Positions 28,530 to 39,248 of a stretch of DNA of 60,817 nucleotides are shown piece after piece; position 1 is the first letter of the stretch, and the number at the start of each line of letters is the position of its first letter. This stretch comes from an uncultured Pseudoalteromonas sp. (GTDB lineage: Bacteria; Pseudomonadota; Gammaproteobacteria; Enterobacterales; Alteromonadaceae). Where the stretch lies: positions 1-60,817 of the forward strand of contig CANLRB010000027.1 in assembly GCA_947493455.1 (NCBI GenBank), written 5' to 3'. Below the pieces are notes generated by a model. That model did not search any database and was not told where the DNA came from. It saw only the letters and a program-made list of their open reading frames with translations. Position numbers and translations under genes: made by a program.

Positions 28530-31421
28530 ATGTCAAACGCTAAAACCCTTGAGCAACTTGAACAAAAGCAAGATTTCATTCGCCGCCATATTGGCCCGGA
28601 TGCCGCACAAACTTCAGCTATGTTAGCGGATCTTGGTGTTGCAAGTGTTGAAGAGCTAATGAACGAAACCGTGCCTGCGAGTATTCGTTTAGAGCAAGGC
28701 CTAACCATTGGTGAAAGCCGCACTGAAGTAGAAACACTTAGCTACTTAAAATCAGTTGCCGCTAAAAACAAAGTTTTTAAATCGTACATTGGTCAAGGTT
28801 ACCACCCAACTCACACGCCAAACGTAATTTTACGTAACGTGTTAGAGAACCCAGGTTGGTACACAGCGTATACTCCATATCAGCCTGAAATTGCACAAGG
28901 TCGTTTAGAGTCGCTACTTAACTTCCAAACGCTTTCTATGGACTTAACAGGTTTAGACCTAGCGTCAGCGTCATTACTTGACGAAGCAACGGCTGCAGCA
29001 GAAGCAATGGCCCTTGCAAAGCGCGTATCTAAAGCGAAAAAAGCAACTATCTTCTTTATTGCTGAAGATGTTCACGCGCAAACAATTGACGTTGTTGCAA
29101 CACGTGCAGAACAATTTGGTTTTGAGGTCGTTGTTGGCCCTGCGGCTGACGCTGCTAACCACGACATATTTGGTGCACTTTTCCAATACCCAAGCACAAC
29201 CGGTGAAGTTGTTGACGTACAAGGCCTAATTGCTGACGTACAAAGCAAAAAAGCAATCGCGTGTGTTGCTGCTGACATCATGTCACTCGTATTACTTAAA
29301 GCACCGGGCAAGCTTGGCGCTGACGTAGTACTTGGCTCGGCACAGCGTTTTGGTGTACCTATGGGTTACGGTGGTCCACACGCTGCATTTTTTGCAACTC
29401 GCGACAAGTACAAGCGTTCACTACCTGGTCGTATTATTGGTGTATCAAAAGACCGCTTAGGTAACGACGCACTGCGTATGGCAATGCAAACACGTGAGCA
29501 GCACATTCGCCGTGAAAAAGCGAACTCAAACATTTGTACTGCACAGGTATTACTTGCAAATATGGCAGCGTTTTATGCGGTTTACCACGGCGCTGAAGGC
29601 CTGCGTACAATTGCATCACGCATCAACCGTTTAACAAGCATTTTAGCAACCGGCTTAAAAGAGCAGGGCGTAGCACTTAAGCACGACACATGGTTTGATA
29701 CGATTACAGTAACAAGCAACAAAGATGACGTAGTAGCACGTGCGCTTGCAAGCGAAGTAAACTTTGCAACAAATCACAACGGTGAGTTTTCAATTTCAGT
29801 AAACGAAACTACAACGCGTGAAGATATTGCTGAGCTGTTTGACATTATTTTAGGTGAAGGCCACGGCCTTGACGTTGCGGCACTTGATGCACAAGTGACG
29901 GCAAACGACGTAACTGGTATTCCAGCAAGCCTAGTGCGTAACGATGAGTTTTTAACGCATCCGAACTTTAATAGCTACCACAGCGAAACAGAAATGTTAC
30001 GCTACATCAAGCGCCTAGAAAATAAAGACTTAGCGCTTAACCATTCAATGATTTCGCTTGGCTCATGTACCATGAAGCTGAACGCAACCGCTGAGATGAT
30101 CCCAGTGACTTGGCCTGAATTTGCGAATATGCACCCATTCTGCCCGCTAGACCAAGCTGAAGGTTACCAAATCATGATTGGTGAGCTACACGACTGGCTA
30201 GTTAACATTACGGGTTACGATGCAGTATCAATGCAGCCTAACTCAGGTGCACAAGGTGAATATGCAGGTCTGATTGCAATTCGTAAGTACCATGAGTCAC
30301 GTGGCGAAGGTCACCGTAATGTATGTTTGATCCCAAGCTCTGCACACGGTACTAACCCAGCGTCAGCGCAAATGGCAAGCATGAAAGTTGTTGTTGTTGA
30401 GTGTGACAAAAACGGTAACGTTGATGTTGCTGACTTAAAAGCAAAAGCTGAAGACGTAAGCGAAAACCTTTCTTGTATCATGATCACATACCCGTCAACG
30501 CACGGTGTATTTGAAGATACAATTAAAGAAATTTGTGAGGTAGTTCACTCGCACGGCGGCCAAGTTTACATGGACGGCGCAAACATGAACGCGCAGGTTG
30601 GTGTAACAAGCCCAGGTTCAATTGGTTCTGACGTATCGCACTTGAACTTGCACAAAACGTTCTGTATTCCACACGGTGGTGGCGGCCCAGGTGTTGGTCC
30701 AATTGGTGTTAAATCACACCTTGCGCCATTTATGCCTAACCACAGCGTAATTAACGTACCTGGTACAAACGAAGGTAACGGCGCGGTATCTGCAGCACCT
30801 TATGGCTCAGCAGCTATCTTACCAATTTCGTGGGCTTACATTACGATGATGGGCAGCGAAGGCCTGAAACAAGCGACTGAAATGGCGATTGTGAGTGCAA
30901 ACTATCTAACTGAAAAGCTAAGCGCGCACTACCCAATTTTATACCGTGGTCAAAACAACCGCGTAGCGCATGAGTGTATTGTTGACTTACGTCCACTAAA
31001 AGAGAGCTCAGGTATCTCTGAAATGGATATCGCAAAACGCTTAATGGACTATGGTTTCCACGCACCAACTATGTCGTTCCCAGTTGCGGGTACGCTTATG
31101 ATTGAGCCAACTGAATCAGAAAGCAAGGTTGAGATTGACCGCTTTATTGAAGCGATGGTATCAATCCGCCAAGAAGTGGCAAAAGTTGAATCAGGCGAAT
31201 GGTCGCTTGAGAACAACCCTCTGGTATTTGCACCGCATACACAAGCTGACGTACTTGGTAGCGAGTGGGAGCGTGCCTACGAGCGCTTTGACGCTGCGTT
31301 CCCAGTACCAGCGGTTGCAAAAGACAAGTTCTGGCCAACAGTAACACGTATTGATGACGTGTTCGGTGACCGTAACCTAGTTTGTAGCTGTCCGGCGGTT
31401 GATTCTTATAGAGATGAGTAA
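28530..31421 (+). CDS. gcvP: Glycine dehydrogenase (decarboxylating), P protein
   Basis: A 963-residue single-chain P protein (the fused alpha/beta form), using pyridoxal phosphate to decarboxylate glycine and load the aminomethyl group on H protein. The N-terminus contains FIRRHIGP and the glycine-rich YIGQGYHPT; the C-terminal half has the PLP-lysine motif [16 protein letters not shown], with the lysine near residue 709. AGGAAG precedes the ATG. It is the last core gene before the accessory region. Confidence 0.97.
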   Translation: MSNAKTLEQLEQKQDFIRRHIGPDAAQTSAMLADLGVASVEELMNETVPASIRLEQGLTIGESRTEVETLSYLKSVAAKNKVFKSYIGQGYHPTHTPNVILRNVLENPGWYTAYTPYQPEIAQGRLESLLNFQTLSMDLTGLDLASASLLDEATAAAEAMALAKRVSKAKKATIFFIAEDVHAQTIDVVATRAEQFGFEVVVGPAADAANHDIFGALFQYPSTTGEVVDVQGLIADVQSKKAIACVAADIMSLVLLKAPGKLGADVVLGSAQRFGVPMGYGGPHAAFFATRDKYKRSLPGRIIGVSKDRLGNDALRMAMQTREQHIRREKANSNICTAQVLLANMAAFYAVYHGAEGLRTIASRINRLTSILATGLKEQGVALKHDTWFDTITVTSNKDDVVARALASEVNFATNHNGEFSISVNETTTREDIAELFDIILGEGHGLDVAALDAQVTANDVTGIPASLVRNDEFLTHPNFNSYHSETEMLRYIKRLENKDLALNHSMISLGSCTMKLNATAEMIPVTWPEFANMHPFCPLDQAEGYQIMIGELHDWLVNITGYDAVSMQPNSGAQGEYAGLIAIRKYHESRGEGHRNVCLIPSSAHGTNPASAQMASMKVVVVECDKNGNVDVADLKAKAEDVSENLSCIMITYPSTHGVFEDTIKEICEVVHSHGGQVYMDGANMNAQVGVTSPGSIGSDVSHLNLHKTFCIPHGGGGPGVGPIGVKSHLAPFMPNHSVINVPGTNEGNGAVSAAPYGSAAILPISWAYITMMGSEGLKQATEMAIVSANYLTEKLSAHYPILYRGQNNRVAHECIVDLRPLKESSGISEMDIAKRLMDYGFHAPTMSFPVAGTLMIEPTESESKVEIDRFIEAMVSIRQEVAKVESGEWSLENNPLVFAPHTQADVLGSEWERAYERFDAAFPVPAVAKDKFWPTVTRIDDVFGDRNLVCSCPAVDSYRDE

Positions 31422-31462
31422 GTCTTGTGCCTGAATATTTAAAATTCAGACAATGTATTAAA

Positions 31463-31494
31463 AAATAGACAAACTTCGGTTTGTCTATTTTTTT
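31463..31494 (+). terminator. Intrinsic terminator after gcvP
   Basis: A 12-base perfect stem AAATAGACAAAC/GTTTGTCTATTT closes a stable TTCG tetraloop and is followed by T residues. The A-run on the left side makes it potentially bidirectional, serving the convergent STAND gene as well. Confidence 0.93.
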
Positions 31495-31584
31495 GTATCT
31501 CATATCAATATTTAAACTTGGGTGGCTCTTAAAAAATTATCTGCATCGACAAAGTTATTAGCTAACTTTATCTTGCATTAATAG

Positions 31585-34500
31585 CTACCACTCAAACCTC
31601 TCATTTCTCTCTGAATCACGTTCTGCTTCTCTTTCATATTCACTAGCAATGTATGCTTCCCATTGAGCTTTTTTTGCAACCCCCCATTTTGATATATCTT
31701 CGTTAGTTGAATCTATTAATGGTTGAAATAAAGGTAAACGAGATTCAAGTATCTTCGCTCTTGAACCTGACCATCCATTTGGACTGAAACTCGTGAGGTA
31801 TTCATCTAGAGCTTTAACTGGTTCGGGGCATATGTTTAATAGTTCTAGCGCTAGTGGAGTCCACTTAATTGATTTTTCACTTGATTGATATGGCGTAATT
31901 ATAGATGCGAGAGCTGGATAACTATCTTTACCGTTGCATTTACACCAATCTAACGTGCCTTTTATATCAACTTTCGAAAATGGACTTACTTTCTTATCAA
32001 GCCTACCTTTTATTGCATTTCTTACCTGAGGTTCTATTTCTTTATTTTTACCTATAAATACTTCAAGGGCTAAAATAGGATGTAATTGAATAATAGTGGA
32101 CATAAATTCTGGGAAATCATATCTGCCGATAATATGAGTCAAAATTTTCGCTTTAATTGCTTCTAGAACAGTTAAAGCACTCTCTTCATTTATACCAGCA
32201 GAAAAGCAGACATTGGCTATTTGGGTTAAACTATAATCACTGCCACCGGAAGGGCCTTTTTCTTCAGAGTAATCGAATGACGCTAAAAGTGATGCTGATT
32301 TTTCTTTAAGTAACTCTGAAACAACATAGTGTTGGTTTTGCTTTAGCCCATGAAAACGCATAGATAATATATGGATAGCAACGTTCTGCCCACATTCTTT
32401 GTGCCAAATCAAATCCAAAATTTCGCATAACTTTTCATCAGGTATTGGTTCGTGCCTTCGTCCAGATGCGAGGTCGTTATATTCCCTTATTAGGCATGTA
32501 TTTTCCTGTAGCGATTGAATAATACGAGCGGTAGCCTCTGTATCAATCTGGTAGCTTAGTTGAACTCTGATGAAGTGTTGTTTAAGTATAGGATGAATAA
32601 GAAGGCTATCTAAGAAATGATTAGTCAGTGCGATATTATGTGTCGAAAGGTAATATATTTGGCCACATAAAAAATCAAGATTTCTTTCTTTTTCTGGAAG
32701 TTTCTCCAATACACTTATTACTTTAGTTAATGCTTCAGGGTTGTTTTTTATTCCTTCAGCGTATCCTTTGCCGAATGCAAATAGATTAGAACTTATGTCT
32801 GGGTGTGATAGTAGTTTGAAAAGAATATCTTCAAGCTCTTTTGTCGGTCTATTTGCTAATTGAATACCTAATTCAATAGAGTATTCGTGCCCTTTTTTAT
32901 ACCCACGCTCAATTACTTTACCATTATCATCCATCTCCTCTAGGTCATAAAATTTCCACGGTTCAGCTAAAACATACATATCTATATCGTCCAGAAGAGA
33001 ATTTGGTGATAGTAGTTCAGAAATTGACTTTAACCTTTGAATATCATCTTCATTTGATGAACTACAGTCAAACCTTAATATTGAATGGATTGCTTCAAAT
33101 CCATCGCTCCACATCCCTGATTTGCTTATTTCTTTACATATCTTCTCAATTATATCTCTGAGGGAACTTACTCCCCATAAGTTTCGCAAGTTTTTACTGA
33201 GTACTTTTTTTGCGGGTGACGAAACTTGGGCATTACCAGCTATTAACTCAGCGGTATATTCGATGAATAATTGGTACCAGTCTTCAACATCTTGGTTGGT
33301 TTTTGGTCTGTAACCAAAGTCTCTTGGGTTTGCACCAAAATCAAAGCTATGGCTTGAGGAAAAGTGCCAAGCTTCAAGAGATGAATCTAAAAGTTCGAAA
33401 GCTAGCTCTATACTAGGCTCGGTAGTGCTAGAAATTAAATTATTTATAACACCTAAACGCTGCTCTTTGGTTGCATGAGTTCCAGATAAGTAGAGTTGAA
33501 ATAATGATTTTAAAATATCTCTGATAGAGTTGTTATTCTCATTTTTATCTTCAGATAGCGTGAATTGGCATAACAATTTTGCACATTTATCAAAATATTG
33601 TTCATCATAAGCAATAGACCTGATAAGCCTTGTTATTTCTGTAAATTGCTTATTTTTTCGTGTACAAAATTCAGGCTGTTTAGCTAAAGTTTCAATGTGA
33701 AGTAAAACTTCTTTAGTTGAAATAGGAGCTATATTGGTGAGCAACACCCAAGCAAGTTCACTTTTTCCTTCGGCGTATAGTTTATGTAACAATCCATTTT
33801 CATTTAACCAATCATTAGCGATGATTTTGGCTTCTTCACATTTAGGTAAGTAGCCTAATCTCCTTGAAAAGGATTTTAGTAAGCGTTCATCTGTTGATTC
33901 ATTAAAGTTATCAGAAATAACACCTGTACTTATATTTTCTAACGCATGCTTTGCTAACCTATTCGCAATTGGGTGCGGTAAAACAGCCATCCATTTACTT
34001 CGTTGCTGAACTAAATTTCGACGCTTTAGCTCTATAGCTGATTCATAAATATCTCTTGATGGAATTTCTGATAAGTTACTGAGAAAAGCAATATCATCAC
34101 TATAAATCTTCTCACTGTTAATTTGGAATGAATAAACTAGTGAAAGGTATTGAGCCGCTGTTTCGAGTGACTTTTCACTAGCATGACGTTGGTAAAATAG
34201 CCTTTTAAATAGTTCTTCATCCCTTAAACTTGAGATGTTTTCGTCTTTACCTATTGTTTCAGCCAAAGCCAAAGCTATTCTTGAGTTACCACATGAAAAT
34301 TCACTAATTGTTCTAGAGTTTTGCTGACCTAGATGCTGATATCTAGCGTTAAGTATTTTCTCTATAAGCTCGATTGAAGATGGTTCTAAAGAGAATACTT
34401 CAGTTTGCTCAGGTTGGTCTTCTCTTAAATCATATTCGACAGTTAGTAAATTGGTGTTGCTGCTTTCACTGCTGCATAAGGTTGTAAGAGATCTATGTAG

Positions 34501-35715
34501 GTCAGGCGGACAGTTATCTATTATTAAAATTGCTTTTCGACCTTCGCCAGCGATTTTTTCAGCTAAAGCTTGAGGTGTTGGTTTTGGACTATTTGCCATA
34601 TCAGTATAAAATACAGCCTTGTGGGGCAAAGGGTTTTCACCAATGCGCTCATCAAATAAGGCTTGCACGAACCTAGTTTTTCCAACACCAGATAAACCAA
34701 CAAGTCTAATAGACGCGTTTCTTTCTAATAACTTGTTTCTAATAAGGTTTAAGCCATCTAAACCTTTAAGTCCTTCATTATTGCTTGAAGATGAATCAAG
34801 CAATCTGACCTGTTCATCAACGAAATATTCACCGGATGTTCCATGGGGGCAATGTGCCCAGTTATTATATCCTTCCCATGAGTTTGTATCGTTATAAAAC
34901 CTAGAGTTTATCCATAGCTCATGAAATTCTCTTTTTTTTTGAGATAAAAAGCCTTTTATGTGCGTGTAAATCTCGTCGTTTTTATCATTTGGCTTGCATA
35001 TGTTCTCATGACTAACTGAAATAGGGATAGCTCTAACTCCTGCTATTCCTGGATCGGCACTGTCAGGTTTAACAACGGTGACAATGCCGTACATTTTTTC
35101 AGTTTCTGTTAGAACAAGGTGCTTTATTTCTTTTTGCTGACACCAATCTCGATACCAAGTATTCAACTCTCTTAGGTTAGGATCATTTCTGCTTAAAGAT
35201 GCTGCAACAATAGATGGTTGTTGAAATGTAAGGCACCTTAATAGGCCTTTAGCAACAATATTATGACCATGTTTTGCAATATCAGCTCCGAGGTGAGGAG
35301 TTCCCAAAAAGGCCACACCAGAAACTCTGCCCAAAAATTGTTGTACTTCGACTCTATTAGTTTGATCATTAGCAATTCTAAGTATCTGCTTTGTGATTAA
35401 TCCACCAAGGCTATGGCAAACAAATATTATTTCTCCTTCAGCTAATTCGGGGACTTTTAATATGTGCTCAAATATATTTACAGCGAGATCTGGTATGCCC
35501 ATTCCTGAGCTATTAAATTTAAGCTTGGGAGCGTCATATTCTACTGTCCATATATTTAGGTCGCAATTATCTTCAGCTAACCAAATTGGCCAAGCTTCAT
35601 CTTTAGAGCCTTTTTTAAGCCAGGTCCCATTTGCGTCTCCCCCTAGTCCATGTAGAAAAATAACATGAATATCTTTTATCTCATTGGAGTCTGTCCTAAG
35701 TACTATTTTTGCCAC
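31585..35715 (-). CDS. STAND-type NTPase with N-terminal alpha/beta-hydrolase domain
   Basis: A 1376-residue protein. Residues about 15–240 form an alpha/beta hydrolase resembling DUF676/SERAC1-type lipases: the oxyanion-side HGLGGDANGTW and the nucleophile elbow CHSLGG with serine 102, with later GTPHLGAD. A P-loop NTPase follows, with Walker A GLSGVGKTRF near residue 341 and Walker B KAILIIDNC near 395. The rest (about 600–1376) is helical-repeat-like and would act as sensor. This effector–NTPase–repeat plan is that of STAND immune proteins such as Avs, where sensing drives oligomerisation and effector activation. Substrate (lipid or acyl ester) is inferred only. Its start overlaps the HTH gene by 13 bases. 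Confidence 0.8.
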   Translation of the reverse strand: MAKIVLRTDSNEIKDIHVIFLHGLGGDANGTWLKKGSKDEAWPIWLAEDNCDLNIWTVEYDAPKLKFNSSGMGIPDLAVNIFEHILKVPELAEGEIIFVCHSLGGLITKQILRIANDQTNRVEVQQFLGRVSGVAFLGTPHLGADIAKHGHNIVAKGLLRCLTFQQPSIVAASLSRNDPNLRELNTWYRDWCQQKEIKHLVLTETEKMYGIVTVVKPDSADPGIAGVRAIPISVSHENICKPNDKNDEIYTHIKGFLSQKKREFHELWINSRFYNDTNSWEGYNNWAHCPHGTSGEYFVDEQVRLLDSSSSNNEGLKGLDGLNLIRNKLLERNASIRLVGLSGVGKTRFVQALFDERIGENPLPHKAVFYTDMANSPKPTPQALAEKIAGEGRKAILIIDNCPPDLHRSLTTLCSSESSNTNLLTVEYDLREDQPEQTEVFSLEPSSIELIEKILNARYQHLGQQNSRTISEFSCGNSRIALALAETIGKDENISSLRDEELFKRLFYQRHASEKSLETAAQYLSLVYSFQINSEKIYSDDIAFLSNLSEIPSRDIYESAIELKRRNLVQQRSKWMAVLPHPIANRLAKHALENISTGVISDNFNESTDERLLKSFSRRLGYLPKCEEAKIIANDWLNENGLLHKLYAEGKSELAWVLLTNIAPISTKEVLLHIETLAKQPEFCTRKNKQFTEITRLIRSIAYDEQYFDKCAKLLCQFTLSEDKNENNNSIRDILKSLFQLYLSGTHATKEQRLGVINNLISSTTEPSIELAFELLDSSLEAWHFSSSHSFDFGANPRDFGYRPKTNQDVEDWYQLFIEYTAELIAGNAQVSSPAKKVLSKNLRNLWGVSSLRDIIEKICKEISKSGMWSDGFEAIHSILRFDCSSSNEDDIQRLKSISELLSPNSLLDDIDMYVLAEPWKFYDLEEMDDNGKVIERGYKKGHEYSIELGIQLANRPTKELEDILFKLLSHPDISSNLFAFGKGYAEGIKNNPEALTKVISVLEKLPEKERNLDFLCGQIYYLSTHNIALTNHFLDSLLIHPILKQHFIRVQLSYQIDTEATARIIQSLQENTCLIREYNDLASGRRHEPIPDEKLCEILDLIWHKECGQNVAIHILSMRFHGLKQNQHYVVSELLKEKSASLLASFDYSEEKGPSGGSDYSLTQIANVCFSAGINEESALTVLEAIKAKILTHIIGRYDFPEFMSTIIQLHPILALEVFIGKNKEIEPQVRNAIKGRLDKKVSPFSKVDIKGTLDWCKCNGKDSYPALASIITPYQSSEKSIKWTPLALELLNICPEPVKALDEYLTSFSPNGWSGSRAKILESRLPLFQPLIDSTNEDISKWGVAKKAQWEAYIASEYEREAERDSERNERFEW

Positions 35716-35882
35716 TGTTTTTTCTCTTCAATCCATTTTTCTATATCTACACGCTTAAAACGCCAACTACCGCCTACTTTGAACCCTGGTAACTTACCTT
35801 CGCTAGCCAAACGATAAGCTGTTTTCTCATTTAACTTTAAATAAAGCGCTAGCTCTTGAATTGTGAGTATCTCATCGGCCAT
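35703..35882 (-). CDS. Small excisionase-like / MerR-type helix-turn-helix protein
   Basis: A 59-residue protein, too short for many gene finders. Residues 5–48 have the HTH_17/excisionase pattern: LTIQELALYLKLNEKTAYRL, then KLPGFKVGGSWRF and VDIEKWI. Such proteins bind DNA as excisionases or as autoregulators of linked genes. Its last codons overlap the STAND gene start (shared sequence ATGGCAAAAATAG), so the two are translated as one unit. I see no integrase nearby, so I favour a regulatory role for the STAND gene over an excisionase role. Confidence 0.8.
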   Translation of the reverse strand: MADEILTIQELALYLKLNEKTAYRLASEGKLPGFKVGGSWRFKRVDIEKWIEEKKQWQK

Positions 35883-36165
35883 TTAAAATATCCCCTCACT
35901 TAGATTAATCAAATAATATGAGAAAATTGCGGAATTTGATATAGGTGCGAACTGTATATTTGAAAGTTTATTTTGAAAAAAAAATTAACTTTCATTTAGC
36001 TTAATATCATGCGCTTTTTATCAATAGTACCTTGATTATATTAGTGAATAGATTATTGGCAGTTTAATAATTACTGATATATTAAGTTGTTGAAAATTAA
36101 AGGTTATTTGATCTTGCACTTATGTTCGCCTAACATTGTTTTTATATGGTTTGTTTGGTGTAAAT
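35883..36165. promoter_or_regulatory. Divergent promoter region between the STAND pair and tnsA
   Basis: About 280 A/T-rich bases between two divergent operons. It contains the inverted repeat TGAAAGTT (35961–35968) and AACTTTCA (35987–35994), 18 bases apart, a candidate operator for the HTH protein or part of a transposase binding site. No coding frame is supported here and no clear terminal TGT-type transposon end is visible. Confidence 0.4.
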
Positions 36166-36996
36166 ATGAAAAAGAGAAAAAATATAACTCGGCTGATCCG
36201 AGATGGTTGGATAGAGCGCTGGGAAACAGAAAACAGGCAAAGCCACCTATATTATTCTTTTCTTAAAACTCAAGACATAAAATCTTATGGTTCGAAGGCT
36301 CGTGTTCCTGACTTTTTTGATGATTCACAAGATCGAAACTTATTATCGACTAATGAACGTTTATTTTTTTATCGTTTGCGATTTTCAAAGCGATTTGTGT
36401 GGATAAAAGAACAATATCCTCTGTTGCCACTTAGCCGAGCTATTGCCGTCGCTAACGAGTTGAAGCTTAAATACCCGACATATCCTTACACAGCAAATGT
36501 GGAAGTGGTAATGACTAGTGACTTTTACTGCCAAGATGTTACTGGCCAGCAATATGTTTATTCAATAAAAGATGTAAAGCAGTTTAAAAAATCTACAGAA
36601 AGACAAAAGCAAAATATTGAGGCAAAACTAAAAATAGAGAAGCTTTTTTGGGAGTCTCAAGGGGTTAAATGGTTCTTAATCTTAAGTGACTCAATAAAGA
36701 ACATTTTTTCTCAAAATTTAGGGCAGATCATTGCCTCGTACAAATTACCCCCTTTGTTGGAAGTGTTAAAGCCACGTTGGTTAAAGGAGTTTAAAAAAGC
36801 GCTTAAAAATGGCTCTGACGAGAGCTTAAGTGAATTAATGGATGTCACGGCTCAGAAGTTAAATATTACTTACAAAGACGCCGTTGAGTTATTTCAACAC
36901 TGTGTATGGCATCGAGAAATTAAAGCATCTCTTTCCACGATACGTTTGCACTTTGAGTATTCTGCTGAATCACTAGGTTTACAAGTAGCTGTATGA
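36166..36996 (+). CDS. tnsA: Tn7-like transposase endonuclease subunit TnsA
   Basis: A 276-residue restriction-enzyme-like protein that cuts the 5' transposon ends. A catalytic core is visible: E in FVWIKEQYPL, D in VVMTSDFYC, then SIKDVKQFKK with the lysine context, followed by the helix KLKIEKLFWESQGVKW typical of TnsA. A C-terminal winged-helix-like part (from about residue 190) probably contacts TnsC. I prefer ATG 36166; an upstream TTG at 36136 has no ribosome site. It overlaps tnsB by ATGA. Confidence 0.85.
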   Translation: MKKRKNITRLIRDGWIERWETENRQSHLYYSFLKTQDIKSYGSKARVPDFFDDSQDRNLLSTNERLFFYRLRFSKRFVWIKEQYPLLPLSRAIAVANELKLKYPTYPYTANVEVVMTSDFYCQDVTGQQYVYSIKDVKQFKKSTERQKQNIEAKLKIEKLFWESQGVKWFLILSDSIKNIFSQNLGQIIASYKLPPLLEVLKPRWLKEFKKALKNGSDESLSELMDVTAQKLNITYKDAVELFQHCVWHREIKASLSTIRLHFEYSAESLGLQVAV

Positions 36997-39248
36997 ATAT
37001 CGGGTTATACATCAACGAACTACTTGTACCAAGAGCTGGTGAATCCGAGTTGATTAAAACTCCGTACTTGGTTGTTTTGATTGACTCAGAAGCTAACCGT
37101 ATTTTTGCAATGGACATGTCATCCAGTAGAAAACCAAGTCAATTTCATCTTGATGCGATTTACGCTGAATTGGAAGCCGGATTAATTGTTAAAGGGGTTC
37201 TAGATATTCCTGAATACATGACACTAAGCGATGAGTTTCTATCAGTAACTGATGTTGAGAAGCGCGACCTTAAATATCAGGTAATTAAACCAATTATTAA
37301 TTGCTTTAAAGATTTCTTAATTTCAAATAGTTATGGAAAAGGGTTAATAAAACAGTATTTGGTTATTGCTGATGAGATTGGTTTAAAAGCAAATAGAACG
37401 CAGATTTATGATTTTCTCTACCGATTTTTAAAAGCAGGAAGTAATTCAAATGCGTTTTTGAGAAAGCCTGGCTCAGGTAAAACGACTGATAAAATTTATG
37501 CTAGGAAAACAGGGCCTAAACGTGATAATGGCTCTGTGGGGAGGATGCGTACAGATAAAGATAATAAAAATATTGCTGCGATTGCACGCAAGTATATTTT
37601 CACACAGCATCCTTTATCTGTTTACGAAGCATATCAAATGTATATAGATATACATGAAAGTGATCCCGTTGTAGACATGGCTACAGGTGAAATAACAGGC
37701 TTTAAACGTTGGGATATTGAATTACGTTTATCAGAGACTCAATTTCGTAATTATGTTTCTAGTATGAAGAAACGATATAAAGAAAAACTACTTGAATCTC
37801 AAAGAAAAACAGATGAATTCAATAAGAATGAAAAAGGCTTAAGTGGCGAAGTTGGTACATTCTTTGGAATGGGGCCTGGTGATGTTTATCAAATCGATGA
37901 AACTCCGTTAGCAATTGAGTTAGTCGACGAATTAGACCCTAAAAGGCAAAAACGAATGGGGCCAGCAACCTGTTATTCGGTAGTCGATATGTTTTCAAAA
38001 GTTTGGGTCGCCATTGTTTTAACGTTTGCAAAAGCTTCAGCGCATACAGCCCGTGAAGTGTTATTTGTTGCCTTTCGCAATAAAGATAAGTTTTTTGAAG
38101 AAGTAGGTATAAAACCTCGTCACCCGCACCCTATTGAAGGAAAGTGCAAGGGGATCATGGTTGATAATTTGGAATTTTCATCTGAACTTGAACGCTCAAT
38201 TAGTAAAGATGCGCATATTGAACAGATTTTTAACACGGAAGGTAACTCGCAGCAAAAAGGAGCAGTTGAAAGAAGTCACAAAACGCTGGAAGACTTCTTG
38301 TTTGGATTGGTTCCAGGAGTTGGTAAGAAATTTATCGCAGATTATTTAAAAAAAAACCTTCGCAAAGATGCGCTTTTAAATATTAGGGAGCTTTACCAGT
38401 TACTTTATGATTTTGTCACTACCTACAACAATTTCGGTGTTGTTGAAGATTTGATTATCACTAAAGAAATGAAGAAGGATGGTGTACGAAAAATCCCAAT
38501 GGACAAGTTTAAATGGGGAGAAAAAAATAGGCCTGGATATTTAAAGGCAGTGAATGAAAATGAGCTGTATCTAAGCTTGTTAGAGGTTGGTCAAGTTACA
38601 GTGCATCGTGGGTATTTATTATTACCTGGTAAGTATTTCTCATCAAAGAAAGGTCAATCTTCAAAGGGTTTAAAATATACGTGCCAATGGACGCTAGAGA
38701 ATGGTATTCAAGATCACAAAGGTGGCAAGCTACCTCGATATTCATGTCGTTTTATGCGCTATTCGATGGGAATTATTTATATAGAAACACCTGATGGTCT
38801 ACAGCCTGCACAACTACATAATGTCCATAAGTTGTATGAACATTCTTCAGCTGAAATGGTTCATATGTATCAAAAAGAACAAAAAGTTGAAGATGAACAA
38901 CTAAAAGTGACATATCAAGAAGAGCTTAGCTCTGTTCGTTTGTCAGCAAGTAACCTCATACAAAATGCAAAGTCAGAAAAGAGGCCGATTACAGCTAATG
39001 CGGCTAATACCCAGGATCTTGGTTCTAATAGAGAAGCGGCAATTGAGAGGGAGAGAGAGCTATCGAGGAAACAGTTCGACAGAGTTAATAGGGAGATGGG
39101 GGTATCTGTACATCAGGAAGTAAGCGAAGTTACACCTAATGAAAATGAGGCAGTTGTTTACTCAACAGAGACAAGAGATAAGTCAACATCTGAGCTTTTC
39201 GCTGAAAAAATGGCCGCAAGAAATAAGCGTAAAAAAGGTGATAAATAA
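36993..39248 (+). CDS. tnsB: Tn7-like transposase TnsB (DDE recombinase)
   Basis: A 751-residue DDE/rve-family transposase that binds transposon ends and joins the 3' strands. The catalytic acids are in YQIDET (near residue 302), GIMVDNLEF (near 391) and GAVERSH (near 426). N-terminal HTH-like segments and a long basic C-terminal tail rich in Lys and Glu, the usual TnsC-contact region, flank the core. The start overlaps tnsA and the stop overlaps tnsC by one base (TAATG). Confidence 0.92.
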   Translation: MNIGLYINELLVPRAGESELIKTPYLVVLIDSEANRIFAMDMSSSRKPSQFHLDAIYAELEAGLIVKGVLDIPEYMTLSDEFLSVTDVEKRDLKYQVIKPIINCFKDFLISNSYGKGLIKQYLVIADEIGLKANRTQIYDFLYRFLKAGSNSNAFLRKPGSGKTTDKIYARKTGPKRDNGSVGRMRTDKDNKNIAAIARKYIFTQHPLSVYEAYQMYIDIHESDPVVDMATGEITGFKRWDIELRLSETQFRNYVSSMKKRYKEKLLESQRKTDEFNKNEKGLSGEVGTFFGMGPGDVYQIDETPLAIELVDELDPKRQKRMGPATCYSVVDMFSKVWVAIVLTFAKASAHTAREVLFVAFRNKDKFFEEVGIKPRHPHPIEGKCKGIMVDNLEFSSELERSISKDAHIEQIFNTEGNSQQKGAVERSHKTLEDFLFGLVPGVGKKFIADYLKKNLRKDALLNIRELYQLLYDFVTTYNNFGVVEDLIITKEMKKDGVRKIPMDKFKWGEKNRPGYLKAVNENELYLSLLEVGQVTVHRGYLLLPGKYFSSKKGQSSKGLKYTCQWTLENGIQDHKGGKLPRYSCRFMRYSMGIIYIETPDGLQPAQLHNVHKLYEHSSAEMVHMYQKEQKVEDEQLKVTYQEELSSVRLSASNLIQNAKSEKRPITANAANTQDLGSNREAAIERERELSRKQFDRVNREMGVSVHQEVSEVTPNENEAVVYSTETRDKSTSELFAEKMAARNKRKKGDK

